Shown: positions 26,883 through 36,550 of the stretch, in pieces
Layout: the number at the start of each line of letters is the position of its first letter
Numbering within the stretch: position 1 is the stretch's first letter
DNA from: CAVPNY01 sp963706905
GTDB taxonomy: Bacteria > Chloroflexota > Anaerolineae > Anaerolineales > UBA4823
Assembly (NCBI GenBank): GCA_963706905.1
Contig: CAVPNY010000012.1
Location: 496,001 to 560,000 of the forward strand
Length of the DNA: 64,000 bases
Reading direction: 5' to 3'
The notes under the pieces: model-generated
The model's database searches: none
What the model was told of the DNA's origin: nothing
Seen by the model: the letters and a program-made list of their open reading frames with translations, nothing else
Program-made: the position numbers and the translations under genes

Positions 26883-27620
26883 ATGAACATCGAGTACCAC
26901 AAATGGTGGAGTAATAACCTAAACCAGGATATTGAACTGAAGGTTTATGGTCATGCAGGAAAACCGATCGTTGTGTTTCCTACCCAAGGAGGGCGATTCT
27001 ACCAGTTTGAAGATTTTGGAATGGTGGGAGCTTGTGCTCCCTTCATTGCGGAAGGGAGAATCAGATTATTCACGGTGGATAGTATTGACAACCAATCCTG
27101 GGTTAATTGGGAAATTAGTCCATCAGATCGTGCGCTGCGGCACATGGATTACGATCGCTATATCACTCAAGAAGTTGCGCCATTTATTCAGCAGCAATCC
27201 CAAAATACAGGAAAGTACCTGACCACGGGTTGCAGCATGGGAGGTTATCATGCTGCAAACTTCTTTTTCCGCCATCCTGATTTATTTGACGGAACCATCG
27301 CCTTGAGTGGCATTTTTCGACTCAATATGTTTATCGGTGATTATATGGACGATAATGTGTATTTCAATTGTCCACTGGCTTATTTACCCCACCTGGATGA
27401 CGCCTGGTACCTCGATCAATACAGATCGAGTCAAATTATAATATGTTCAGGCCAAGGGGAATGGGAAGATGAAATGATCGCTGACACAAAAGCGTTAAGA
27501 CAGATACTGGAAGAAAAACAAATTCCAAGCTGGATCGATCTTTGGGGTCAAGATGTGAACCATGACTGGCCTTGGTGGCAAAAACAACTCCCTTATTTCC
27601 TGTCCCATCTCAACCTTTAA
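26883..27620 (+). CDS. Alpha/beta-hydrolase, esterase D-like family
   Basis: 245 residues, no signal peptide. The nucleophile elbow is GCSMGGYHAANFFFRHPDLF (about residues 118-137); the oxyanion region is PIVVFPTQGGRFYQFEDFGM, and the acid and base are probably D in ICSGQGEWEDE and H in NHDWPWW. This is the putative-esterase (PF00756) pattern, which includes S-formylglutathione hydrolase, enterochelin esterase and mycolyltransferase relatives. It is in an operon with the ATP-grasp gene, 9 bases apart. The reaction is unknown. It ends 5 bases from the convergent wecB stop. Confidence 0.85.
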   Translation: MNIEYHKWWSNNLNQDIELKVYGHAGKPIVVFPTQGGRFYQFEDFGMVGACAPFIAEGRIRLFTVDSIDNQSWVNWEISPSDRALRHMDYDRYITQEVAPFIQQQSQNTGKYLTTGCSMGGYHAANFFFRHPDLFDGTIALSGIFRLNMFIGDYMDDNVYFNCPLAYLPHLDDAWYLDQYRSSQIIICSGQGEWEDEMIADTKALRQILEEKQIPSWIDLWGQDVNHDWPWWQKQLPYFLSHLNL

Positions 27621-27625
27621 TAGTT

Positions 27626-28711
27626 TTATCCAACACTCTGAAGTATGCCAACAATTCTTTGAGCTGCTTTGCCATCCCAAAGCGGGGGTATTTGATGTCC
27701 TCTAGGGACCTCGTTTATACGGGCACGAATAGCCTTTTTTATCGCACCTGACTTCCTTTGAACCAATTCATTCGTACCAAGTAAAATAGTTATTGGACGT
27801 TCTGTATTATCACGAGCTGTAAGGCAAGGGACATTGAGATAGGTAGTTTCTTCCTGGATGCCTCCAGAGTCTGTTAGAACCAATGATGCATGGATCTGGA
27901 GTGCCAGGAAATCCAGATAGCCAAGTGGCTCAAGAAATACTACCGGGCTTTTTGATATATCCAGTCCAAACTCACCGATTCTCTGCATTGTCCGGGGATG
28001 AACCGGAAATAATACGGGAATTTCTGAGCCGATCTCTTGCAACGCAGCGAGAAATTCCCATAAGATTTCCGGATCATCGACATTCGAGGGGCGGTGTAAT
28101 GTCACCAGGATATATTTCCTGAGGCCGAATTGTGCTTGGAGAGCAGGATATCTGGCACGAGCTGTAGGTAAAAGTCGCTCTAGCGTATCCACCATCACAT
28201 TACCGACAAAATAGATTTTCTCGGCCGGAACGCCTTCTCTCAACAAGTTGTGATCAGCATCTGACGATGGAGTAAATAGTATGTCCGATATCTGATCCGT
28301 GAGCAAGCGGTTGATCTCTTCTGGCATTGTCCTATCAAACGAACGGAGTCCGGCTTCGATATGTGCGACTGAGACTCCCAATTTGCCACAGACCAAGCTA
28401 CAGGCCAGGGTTGAATTTACATCGCCAAAAACAAAAACCCAATCTGGCTGAAATTCATTCACAACCGGTTCAAATCGAAGCATCACCTGGGCTGTCTGCC
28501 AAGCCTGAGAGCCAGATCCAACATCCAGGTTCACATCAGGTTTGGGTAGACCTAGCTCCTCAAAGAACACCTGCGACATGCGAACGTCATAATGCTGTCC
28601 GGTGTGAACCAGGAGTTGAGTAAAATCACCCGGAAATCTGCCCATTTCCTGCATAATTGGCGCGGCTTTCATGAAGTTCGGTCTCGCGCCGACTACATGC
28701 ATTACTTTCAA
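27626..28711 (-). CDS. wecB: UDP-N-acetylglucosamine 2-epimerase (non-hydrolysing)
   Basis: 361 residues with normal start MKVMHVVGARPNFMKAAPIM. The family marks are present: VHTGQHYDVRMSQVFFEELG, VFGDVNSTLACSLV, VAHIEAGLRS, MPEEINRLLTDQ, VTLHRPSNVD, LTDSGGIQEE and PCLTARDNTERP. It interconverts UDP-GlcNAc and UDP-ManNAc, a precursor for cell-surface glycans. It follows the CpXC gene by two bases and is the last gene of a minus-strand run. Its product could feed the polysaccharide cluster at the start of the window, which has no epimerase of its own in view (inference). Confidence 0.95.
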   Translation of the reverse strand: MKVMHVVGARPNFMKAAPIMQEMGRFPGDFTQLLVHTGQHYDVRMSQVFFEELGLPKPDVNLDVGSGSQAWQTAQVMLRFEPVVNEFQPDWVFVFGDVNSTLACSLVCGKLGVSVAHIEAGLRSFDRTMPEEINRLLTDQISDILFTPSSDADHNLLREGVPAEKIYFVGNVMVDTLERLLPTARARYPALQAQFGLRKYILVTLHRPSNVDDPEILWEFLAALQEIGSEIPVLFPVHPRTMQRIGEFGLDISKSPVVFLEPLGYLDFLALQIHASLVLTDSGGIQEETTYLNVPCLTARDNTERPITILLGTNELVQRKSGAIKKAIRARINEVPRGHQIPPLWDGKAAQRIVGILQSVG

Positions 28712-28713
28712 AC

Positions 28714-30098
28714 TTACCCACCTCGCAAATTCATTTCCATTGAAAAACGCAATACCTGGCGATTTACAGACTTCAATCGTTCAACTAAAGCTGGTTCTTG
28801 ATCCGTTTCTGAAACTTGGGTAACCAGACCTGAAAGTAGCTGGATAAACTCGGGAGTGATCTCCTCCTTGTGAGCCTTTAATAACTCACGCCGAGAGCCT
28901 TCATCATCCGCATCCAATAATTCTTCGATGAAAGCAATTTCAGGTGGAGGCGCTGAAGCTTGTTGAACAATATTAGCTATCTGTTGAAGCTTTCCAATCT
29001 TCTCGAGATCCCCAGCTTTGCGAGATTGCTCAAGTTCTGCACTCAGTACTTGAAGGAAGAAATCATCAATATCAGGCAGGTTTTGAGCAGTGGCGTCGGG
29101 GATGTTTTCGGCTGCCAGCAGGCTGGTCAGTAATTTCCGGGCTTGTTGGGTTCGCACTTCTACCTGCTGGTCTAGTTGCTGGGTAAGCTCAAGAAGTTGT
29201 TCTCTTAATTGAATAAGATCTTCTCGCTGTTGACTTTCCGCATTCTCAATCCGGGAAGTCAACAATTGAAAAAATTCATAATCCATCCCAGGACGAGTCA
29301 AACTCACTAATGCGCTTTTTCGGGTTTCGTTCGGAGCATCAATGAATAAATCCAACAATTTTTCGCGCGTCAAATCTGATCCAAGTTGTTGCAATGACAG
29401 AATTGCAGCTTGAACTTCCTCTGCCTGTTGTTGGATTCGTTGCCCAAACTGAGAATTTTCTAGCAATAAATTGCGAACATTTTCGAGCTGTGCAACAAAT
29501 TCTTGATCTCCACTTGCTGAAGCAGTCTCTAATAACCTGGTGAGCATATTAAGAAGATCACCGTCCACCAATTGCTCTTCTTGCTGAATGATTTCAAGCT
29601 GCACGCTACGATCGCTGGCAGTCAATAATCGTTGCAACAGATTCAACTTTTGCTGTTGCACCTGGAGCATTTCTCGGGTAATACCATCAGATTCAAGGAT
29701 CTTTCGATCAATCCTTGCAGAGTTAGGTGGGCTTGCGGCCGAAGAATATAGGCTTTACGTTGTTCAGGAGCCAACCGATTAACAGCCTGGTTTATCATCT
29801 GACCTAATAGTCGCTCCTGGTCATCGTGAGGTAAACCAAGCTCAGCGGGGACAAATGTCAAGAGAAGCTCTTTTTGAGGATCGTGATACACAATTGGGGT
29901 CGCCAGATTTCCTTGGTAACCACAATTTGGACATTGTACAAAATTTACAGCTCCGGATAGCAACTTGGCTTTTGCGGTAGGATCTTCGCCAACATCAAAG
30001 AGCTGTTGAACATCAGCAACAATAGGCTGCCGGCAATTCGGGCAATTAATTCTAGTTCTTGACATGATTATCTCCAATAGTTTTGTTCTATACGCCAC
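28714..30098 (-). CDS. CpXC-domain protein with long helical C-terminus, frame broken
   Basis: Two frames form one protein of about 461 residues. The first part, from MSRTRINCPNCRQPI, has the CpXC zinc-like pairs CPNC (twice: CPNCRQPI and CPNCGYQG) and about 130 residues. The second is rich in Gln, Glu and Leu and strongly helical/coiled-coil (LQQLGSDLTREKLLDLF, REQLLELTQQLDQQVEV). Restoring one A near 29688 joins IERILESDGITREMLQVQQ. CpXC domains are found in bacterial proteins of unknown function. The gene lies between a sensor kinase and wecB, in tight succession. The break is more likely an error than a real split. Confidence 0.75.
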
Positions 30099-30134
30099 GC
30101 TGATCGATCAAATCGCATCTGGCGTAGGGATTAC

Positions 30135-31685
30135 TTATCTAGGAAGAGAAAAACATATCCTGGCACCCTGTCCAGGCCGAGGATCGACCCATATTCGACC
30201 ACCATGGGCTTCGATCACCACGCGAGACAAGAAGAGACCTAACCCGGCTCCTTTGGTTGTTCGGCTTGCGTCAGTAGCCCGGTAGAAACGGTCAAATATA
30301 TGGGGAATATCTCCCGCAGCAATGCCAGGACCTTCATCATTGATACAAACAATTATCTGTTGGGAACGAACCTCACCGGATATCCGTATTTCACCCCCAG
30401 CTGGTGAATATTTAACCGCATTTGAGAGTAAATTATAAAAAACCTGCTCAATCCGGTCTTCATCACAGAGAATCACTGGAAATTCAGCGGGAAAATCTAC
30501 AATAATCGTATGCCTAGTCACTTGGGTGCGAAAACGAGCGGCAATTCGTTCAGCAGTTTTTTCGAGCGCTACATCCGATCAACTCAGAGACAAGGTACCA
30601 TTTTGTAGGCGGGTTGCATCTAATAGATTCTCAATCAGCTCTGTTAACCGGTCAGCCTCCTCTTCAATGATAGCGAGGCTTTCCTGGATAACCTCCCACT
30701 CCCAGGTTGCATCTTCCCGGCGTAAGGTACCAACATAACCTTTGATCAGGGCGACTGGAGTTTTTAACTCATGACTAATAACTGAGATAAAAGTACTTTT
30801 TAATTCCTCTGCTTCGCGAAAATGGGTGATATCTCTGACCGTTGCGACTACATTAATCAACACACCGGCTTGAGACAATAACGGCGCATATGTAATTCCC
30901 ACCGGCAGGGGAGTTGAGGAAGCTCGTTGAAGATCTCCTTCGACATACAATGCTGCGTTGGGAGTTAGCGGCCATCCCCCAGCAATTGCCTGTTCCAGGG
31001 GCGAGCCTGTCTCAAGCTGCACCCAGTGGATGATACTCTCATGAGATTGTCCAATGATTTGGTTGACAGGTGCACCCCAAAGGCGAGCAAAGGCGGGGTT
31101 GCACCGCTCGATGGTCGCATCTGCAGTAAGAATAAGGATGCCATCGGCAGCTGAATCCAGAATAGTATCCAAGCGTAACTTTTCACGACTGATCTGTGTA
31201 TACAATTGTGCATTGCGAACCGCAATCGCGGCTTGATCTGCAAAACTTTGTAAAAGCGCTTGATCATTCGCCGAAAATCTAGTCGAATAATTACGAAAAA
31301 CGAAAATCATTCCAATCACCTGGCTGTGGACAATCAGAGGTAAACCGACCCCACCTAACAATCCAAGGCTGGCAATTCGGGTGACCTGTTGTAAAAGGGA
31401 ATTGATTTTCGGTAACTCAAATAACGCTGGATCATCATGATCTGGGATTGCTCCCAACAATGGATCCAGGTAATTCAAAAAAGCAGGGGGGATGCCGTGG
31501 GAAGCTGCCACAGTCCATCCCCCCTCTTCTTTTCGTAATGCAATTAATCCAGCCTGACCCGCCAGCATCTCCGCTGAGATATCCAGTATTCGGGCGAGTA
31601 GCGTGTCGAGGTTTAATTCTTGGGTGATCGCCCTGCCAATCTCAAGCAGGTAATCCCGCTGGCGGACGCGGAAGTCAGGCAGCAT
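30135..31685 (-). pseudogene. Sensor histidine kinase (GAF-PAS-HisKA-HATPase) with in-frame stop
   Basis: One frame of about 516 codons interrupted by a single TGA at 30579-30581. Upstream: a GAF domain (residues 20-165), a PAS domain (about 170-290) and the H-box VISHELKTPVALIKGYVG. Downstream of the stop the same frame carries the ATPase domain: N-box FYNLLSNAVKYSPAGGEI, DEGPGIA, IFDRFYRAT and GAGLGLFLSRVVIEAHGG. Unlike the other broken genes here this is a substitution, not an indel. As read, the protein would have the phosphorylatable His but no kinase core. There is no membrane span, so it is a cytosolic sensor. No response regulator is adjacent. It overlaps the aminotransferase gene by 11 bases. 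Confidence 0.85.
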
Positions 31686-33015
31686 ACGAGATCATCATCT
31701 CACGCTCGGCAAGCGTGATCGCTTGTTCAAGGATTTTCAAGCCTTCGTCCATTTCAGTGCGGCTAATACTTAATGCTGGCGCGATCCGCATGGTGCTAAT
31801 CCCACAACCCAGGGTAATCAATCCACGTTCAAAGGCTAAGTCTGAGACCCGATCGCGCAGGTCGTGATCCGCCTCGCGCGTGTCGCGATCTTTAACGAAC
31901 TCAACCCCAATCATCAAACCTAAACCGCGCACCTCTCCGATACTTGGGTGGCGGGCCTTGATCTCTTCAAGTGCATCCAGAGCATACTCGCCGATCTCAG
32001 CCGCATTTTTCATATATTCTTGCTCGATCAACTCGATAGTCGCAAGAGCGGCTGCACAGGCGATCGGGTTCCCACCATAGGTATTTCCATGCGAGCCATA
32101 AGGCCAGGTGACCACGCTTTGCCGGGCTATGATTGCGCCAAGCGGGATACCAGAGGCGATCCCTTTGCCAACGCAGACAATGTCCGGCTCAACTCCAAAG
32201 TGTTCGATCGCCCACCACTTACCGGTCCTCCCCATTCCAGATTGGACCTCATCAACCACCAACAGGATGTCATATTTGTTACATAACTCTCGCAGAGCGG
32301 GGAAGAAGCCCGGAGCAGGAATCAGATATCCACCCTCCCCTTGAATAGGCTCAACCAAAACTGCAGCAACATCCTCGTGCGGTAACACCTTGCCCAGAAT
32401 TTGTTCCTCAATATATCTTACAACAGTTTCTCCATAGTCCTCGCCAGGGCGTGACGCCAAAACAGGCCGATAAGGATTGGGGAAGGGAACGTGGACTACC
32501 CCACTCATCAATGGATAGAATCCTTCATGATAAACCGGTTTACTAGCCGTAAAGGCTAATGAACCTAATGTTCTCCCATGAAATCCCCCTAAGAAACCGA
32601 TAAATTGAGTACATTTGTTATGGTAGCGAGACAATTTAATTGCCGCTTCCACACTTTCCGTTCCAGAATTGGTCAAGAATGATAATGCATCTTCCCGGAA
32701 AGGCGCTACTTCATCCAATTTTTCCCCAAGTTGCACCATTTTTGGATGGTAAAAATCGGAAGATATATGAATGAATTGGTCAGCTTGTTCCTGGATTGCA
32801 TTAACAACCTTTGGGTGACTATGACCTGTTGATGTGACAGCGATTCCAGCACAAAAATCTAAAAATCGGTTCCCATCGACATCCCAGACATCACTACCGA
32901 GACCGTGATCTATTACTAAAGGATGGCTCCGAGGATAAGAGGGAGAAATCACCTTTTGATCACGTTCGATGATGGCCTTCGCTTTTGGACCAGGCAAACG
33001 CATCGGTGGTTCCAT
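31675..33015 (-). CDS. Class III aminotransferase (acetylornithine/4-aminobutyrate type)
   Basis: 446 residues. PLP enzyme motifs: the SGTESVEAAIKLSRYHN phosphate loop, GGFHGRTLGSLAFTASK, the Asp of LLVVDEVQSGMGRTGKW and the PLP-lysine in DIVCVGKGIASGIPLGAI. The HGNTYGGNPIACAAALATI segment is typical of GabT/ArgD-like enzymes. It moves an omega-amino group (ornithine derivative, GABA or similar) to 2-oxoglutarate or pyruvate. Biosynthetic genes for arginine are not nearby, and substrate cannot be set from sequence. It heads a minus-strand run with a sensor kinase, CpXC protein and wecB. Confidence 0.9.
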   Translation of the reverse strand: MEPPMRLPGPKAKAIIERDQKVISPSYPRSHPLVIDHGLGSDVWDVDGNRFLDFCAGIAVTSTGHSHPKVVNAIQEQADQFIHISSDFYHPKMVQLGEKLDEVAPFREDALSFLTNSGTESVEAAIKLSRYHNKCTQFIGFLGGFHGRTLGSLAFTASKPVYHEGFYPLMSGVVHVPFPNPYRPVLASRPGEDYGETVVRYIEEQILGKVLPHEDVAAVLVEPIQGEGGYLIPAPGFFPALRELCNKYDILLVVDEVQSGMGRTGKWWAIEHFGVEPDIVCVGKGIASGIPLGAIIARQSVVTWPYGSHGNTYGGNPIACAAALATIELIEQEYMKNAAEIGEYALDALEEIKARHPSIGEVRGLGLMIGVEFVKDRDTREADHDLRDRVSDLAFERGLITLGCGISTMRIAPALSISRTEMDEGLKILEQAITLAEREMMISYAA

Positions 33016-33091
33016 AAACTAAACTCCTTTCGTTAATTAAGTGTGAATATAACCGACGTTACTCACGAAAATTATATCATTGGAAAAAGGG

Positions 33092-33097
33092 TATAAT
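33092..33097 (+). promoter_or_regulatory. -10 box close to tgt start, possible leaderless transcript
   Basis: TATAAT lies only 8 bases before the GTG start of tgt at 33106. Transcription would begin within one or two bases of the start codon. No ribosome binding site is in reach and no convincing -35 box is seen. Confidence 0.35.
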
Positions 33098-33105
33098 CAA
33101 CCGCT

Positions 33106-34242
33106 GTGACCGTACAACCCTTCTCATTTCAATTACAAAGTCGTCAGGGTCGTGCTCGGGCCGGGATTTTCAATACGCCTCATGGTGTTCTACAAACCCC
33201 CGTATTTGCGCCTGTTGGAACCCAGGCAACTGTAAAAGCCATCACACCTGCCCAACTCACGGAAATCGGCGCCAGTCTAATCCTCTCCAATACCTATCAT
33301 CTCTACTTAAGGCCTGGCGATGATTTGATCGCAGAAGTCGGTGGTTTACACCAGTTCATGAACTGGTCACAGCCCATTCTTACAGATTCTGGTGGATACC
33401 AGATATTTTCTCTGGCTGAAAATCGAATCATCGATGAAGATGGCGTAACGTTTAAGAGCCACATCGATGGCTCCAACAAACGGCTGACCCCAGAGAAAGC
33501 GACACGTATTCAGGAAAACCTCGGGGCAGATATCATTATGGCATTCGACGAATGCGCGCCACCTTATGACAGGAATTATAACGAACGCGCAATGGAACGC
33601 ACCCACACCTGGGCAGAGCGTTGCCAAAAAACAAAATCCAGGAATGATCAAGCCCTTTTTGGTATCGTTCAGGGAGGCACCTTTCCAGATCTCAGGGAAC
33701 AATCAGCCTGGTTCATTGCCAATCTAGATTTTCCAGGCAATGCCATTGGGGGATTATCGGTGGGTGAGACGAAAGCCGAAATGCACGCTGTTCTTGATAT
33801 CATGGATGATGTACTACCAAAAGAAAAGCCCCGTTACCTGATGGGCGTTGGAACACCCGAAGACTTGATTAATGGAATTCTTAGGGGAGTCGATATCTTC
33901 GATTGCGTTCTGCCGACCCGGCTAGCCCGCCATAATGCAGCCATGACCTGGCAAGGCGGTCGACTAAATCTGGTCAATGCGACCTATAACAGGGACCATT
34001 TTCCGATCGAAGAAAATTGCCAATGCTACACCTGCCAGCATTTTTCACGAGCCTACCTCCGCCACCTGATCCTGGCAAAGGAGATGCTTGCAGCAACCTT
34101 AATTTCAATCCATAATTTGCACACATTAATCCGGCTTGTAAAAGAGATGCGCCAAGCAATTATCGACCAGAAACTAGACGAATTCCTGAATGCGTATCTT
34201 GAAACCCAAGAGCAGATAGGTGAACGCACGGCAGAGATTTAA
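33106..34242 (+). CDS. tgt: tRNA-guanine transglycosylase
   Basis: 378 residues with a GTG start. It exchanges guanine for preQ1 at the wobble position of tRNAs with GUN anticodons, the committing step of queuosine formation. The N-terminus FNTPHGVLQTPVFAPVGTQATVK, LTDSGGYQIFSL (catalytic Asp), GGLSVGE, the nucleophile region GVDIFDCVLPTRLARHN and the zinc site CQCYTCQHFSRAYLRHL are intact. Length is normal. The preQ1 pathway genes are not in the window. It leads a run with uppP and a lipoprotein gene. Confidence 0.96.
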   Translation: MTVQPFSFQLQSRQGRARAGIFNTPHGVLQTPVFAPVGTQATVKAITPAQLTEIGASLILSNTYHLYLRPGDDLIAEVGGLHQFMNWSQPILTDSGGYQIFSLAENRIIDEDGVTFKSHIDGSNKRLTPEKATRIQENLGADIIMAFDECAPPYDRNYNERAMERTHTWAERCQKTKSRNDQALFGIVQGGTFPDLREQSAWFIANLDFPGNAIGGLSVGETKAEMHAVLDIMDDVLPKEKPRYLMGVGTPEDLINGILRGVDIFDCVLPTRLARHNAAMTWQGGRLNLVNATYNRDHFPIEENCQCYTCQHFSRAYLRHLILAKEMLAATLISIHNLHTLIRLVKEMRQAIIDQKLDEFLNAYLETQEQIGERTAEI

Positions 34243-34279
34243 TTATTCTATTTCTCTATAAATTGGATTGTCACTTGAT

Positions 34280-35104
34280 ATGAATATTTTCCAATCTGTC
34301 ATCCTAGGGATTGTGCAAGGAATCACTGAGTTTCTACCAATATCCAGCTCCGCACATCTGGTGATCGTGCCTTATCTATTTAAATGGGAAATTCCGTCAG
34401 ATGAAGCTTTCGTTTTTAATATATTGGTCCAGGTAGCATCACTGGTCGGAGTGTTCGCATTCTTCTGGCGAGATATTTACCACATCCTCCGTGCTATGTT
34501 ATCAGGAGTTATTGAAAAAAAACCTTTTGCAGAATCAGATGCAAAATTGGGTTGGTACCTTATCCTGGCAACAATCCCTGCTGGGGTAATTGGACTGTTG
34601 CTCAAGGACCAAGTTGAAGCTGCCTTCGATAGCCCAACAATCACTGCATTCTTCTTATTAATCACTGCCGCTTTACTTGTCGTTGCAGAAAAAGTTGGTA
34701 AGAGAAACCGATCGTTGAATGAATTGGATTGGAAGGATAGCCTGACGATTGGTTTCTTTCAGGCGATTGCCATTTTCCCCGGAATTTCACGTTCTGGTTC
34801 CACAATTACTGGAGGCATGATACGCAACCTTGAGCGCCCGCCGGCTGCCCGTTTTGCATTCTTGATGTCCATCCCGATCATGTTAGCAGCAGGATTGCTG
34901 GGGATGAAGGATTTACTTGAGGTTCCGAATGTAACCAGCCTGATGGTGGTTTTTATACCAGGTTTCATCGCATCCGCAGTAGTGAGCTTCTTCGCAATCG
35001 GTTGGTTGCTCCGCTTCCTCAACAAGTATCCACTCTATTTATTTGCGATTTACTGTGTTGGATTGAGTATCTTGACCTTTTTGACTGTACTCTTTCGTGG
35101 ATGA
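34280..35104 (+). CDS. uppP: Undecaprenyl-diphosphatase UppP (BacA)
   Basis: 274 residues from the ATG at 34280; an in-frame TTG at 34268 is less likely. About eight membrane spans. The two family signatures are GIVQGITEFLPISSSAHLVI (about residues 9-28) and FPGISRSGSTITGGMIRNLE (about 165-184), which hold the catalytic Glu, His, Arg and Ser residues. It dephosphorylates undecaprenyl pyrophosphate to recycle the lipid carrier for peptidoglycan and exported glycans and confers bacitracin tolerance. It lies 37 bases after tgt on the same strand. It would supply the carrier for the flippase-dependent cluster at 1-7 kb. Confidence 0.95.
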   Translation: MNIFQSVILGIVQGITEFLPISSSAHLVIVPYLFKWEIPSDEAFVFNILVQVASLVGVFAFFWRDIYHILRAMLSGVIEKKPFAESDAKLGWYLILATIPAGVIGLLLKDQVEAAFDSPTITAFFLLITAALLVVAEKVGKRNRSLNELDWKDSLTIGFFQAIAIFPGISRSGSTITGGMIRNLERPPAARFAFLMSIPIMLAAGLLGMKDLLEVPNVTSLMVVFIPGFIASAVVSFFAIGWLLRFLNKYPLYLFAIYCVGLSILTFLTVLFRG

Positions 35105-35134
35105 GCCAGCTCCAATTGCAGCCTTCGCCCAGAT

Positions 35135-35884
35135 ATGCGATTATCGAGAAAAATTCTAATCCTTCTGACTCTTATTATCACCGCGTGCAGCCAGCCACTC
35201 GAGTACGCCCAACCGCCAACCCCACAGACTATTCGAATTGCGTTCCTTACGGGGCTATCTCCTCTGGCTGATTTGATACAATTTTGTATCTCGGAACGAC
35301 CTGAGGATTACTTTGTAGTTCATGAAATCCCGCTGCTTCCTCTCAACAATCAAACAGACTTGGTACTATGGCTTGGAGAAAAACCAGCATCTTTTTCGTT
35401 TGCAGCCCCAATCGGCTGGGAATCAATATCAGTTGTCTTAAATCAACATAATCCCCTAAATCATCTTCGGAGCGAAGATGTACGCGCCCTGTTTTCTGGT
35501 AATGTCACCAACTGGAAACAACTGGAAGGTGAAGAACGACCGGTCTCCGTCTGGGTGTACCCAGATGAGGATGAAATTCAACACCAATTCGCCTCGTTCC
35601 TGGAAGCAAATCGTCCATTTACATCACTGGCATTCCTCGCCACCAATCCCGCAATAGTGATTGAGGCGGTTTCCAGCGATCCGGGGGCGATCGGTTTCAT
35701 CCCAACAGCCTGGATCGATGCAAGTGTAAAACCGGTCCGCTTAGAGGTAGAATCACCCTCACTCCCTATTCTGGTATTATCCACCACAGAACCCAAGGGC
35801 GCGGCGCGCGATTTCATTGCCTGTCTGCAGAGCCAACAAGGTCAGGCAGTTTTAAAATCCAGGTATCAGCCCTGGGATCATTAG
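35135..35884 (+). CDS. Lipoprotein, PstS-like periplasmic-binding-protein fold
   Basis: 249 residues. Signal peptide with lipobox IITAC, Cys at residue 18, so it is lipid-anchored outside the membrane. The body resembles type 2 periplasmic binding proteins of the PstS kind: LRSEDVRALFSGNVTNWKQL (the usual -IF-G--TNW motif), VWVYPDEDEI and the repeat SSDPGAIGFIPTAWI. These bind phosphate or an anion. No PstCAB genes are adjacent, and the first lobe is short compared with true PstS, so ligand and function are open. It follows uppP closely on the same strand. Confidence 0.72.
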   Translation: MRLSRKILILLTLIITACSQPLEYAQPPTPQTIRIAFLTGLSPLADLIQFCISERPEDYFVVHEIPLLPLNNQTDLVLWLGEKPASFSFAAPIGWESISVVLNQHNPLNHLRSEDVRALFSGNVTNWKQLEGEERPVSVWVYPDEDEIQHQFASFLEANRPFTSLAFLATNPAIVIEAVSSDPGAIGFIPTAWIDASVKPVRLEVESPSLPILVLSTTEPKGAARDFIACLQSQQGQAVLKSRYQPWDH

Positions 35885-35941
35885 ATTCTCTTGGGGAATA
35901 AAGGATCAGCAGAACTTGGACTTCTATCCACCGACTGTCGA

Positions 35942-36511
35942 TTAAGATTTCAATGTTCCATACAAGTAAGGAAAATCCTGGGGTGGAAAGCTGTAAAGCA
36001 AATCCTGGTCCCAGATGAATCCACCCGGGACCAATACCGCAGATAAAATTTTGTCTAACCCTGCAAGTAATTCTTGCTCGTGAGAGGAAATTGGATCAGC
36101 CTCAATCTGAAGGAGGTGCAGCATCACTCTTCGGCTGACTTCGTAAGCATACCGATCAACATTCGTTTCCGGATCTCGGCGGTAATCTTCGAGGAAATCC
36201 CTCCACAACCGGAGGCGCGCCCCAAACTCCCGTTTGGCCTTTCTCGTCCAGGCTTCCCTCCACTTAGTTCGGGTAGCATCTAGCCTGGCTTCCAACTCAG
36301 ACAAAAGTCTTGTGTGTTCGAGAGATAAAGGCCGCGCTGCTAATCTTGCTCTGACCAATAATAGATTACCCAGAGTTAATTGTGGATAAGGAAGTTCGCC
36401 AGGCGGGGAAGGTGCGCGAAGGTCCCAATAAACATCATCTGACAATAAATAACTCTCTAAAGAAGCTAGCCCTGCATTGAGATACCCAAGATCGTATTGA
36501 CTGGATGACAT
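35942..36511 (-). CDS. Uncharacterised conserved-looking protein
   Basis: 189 residues from the ATG at 36509-36511, which has a GTGAGG ribosome binding site 9 bases away; an earlier in-frame GTG is less likely. The protein is soluble and almost entirely helical, rich in Arg and Leu (LTLGNLLLVRARLAARPLSL, then a long Arg/Trp-rich helix around residues 80-115). The C-terminus has a hydrophobic FIWDQDLLYSFPPQDFPYLYG stretch. No family is recognised. It follows the DinB-like gene by 39 bases in the same direction. Confidence 0.6.
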   Translation of the reverse strand: MSSSQYDLGYLNAGLASLESYLLSDDVYWDLRAPSPPGELPYPQLTLGNLLLVRARLAARPLSLEHTRLLSELEARLDATRTKWREAWTRKAKREFGARLRLWRDFLEDYRRDPETNVDRYAYEVSRRVMLHLLQIEADPISSHEQELLAGLDKILSAVLVPGGFIWDQDLLYSFPPQDFPYLYGTLKS

Positions 36512-36550
36512 CTGTAAATACCTCACCTAATCCTTATCACGTCCGATTTT

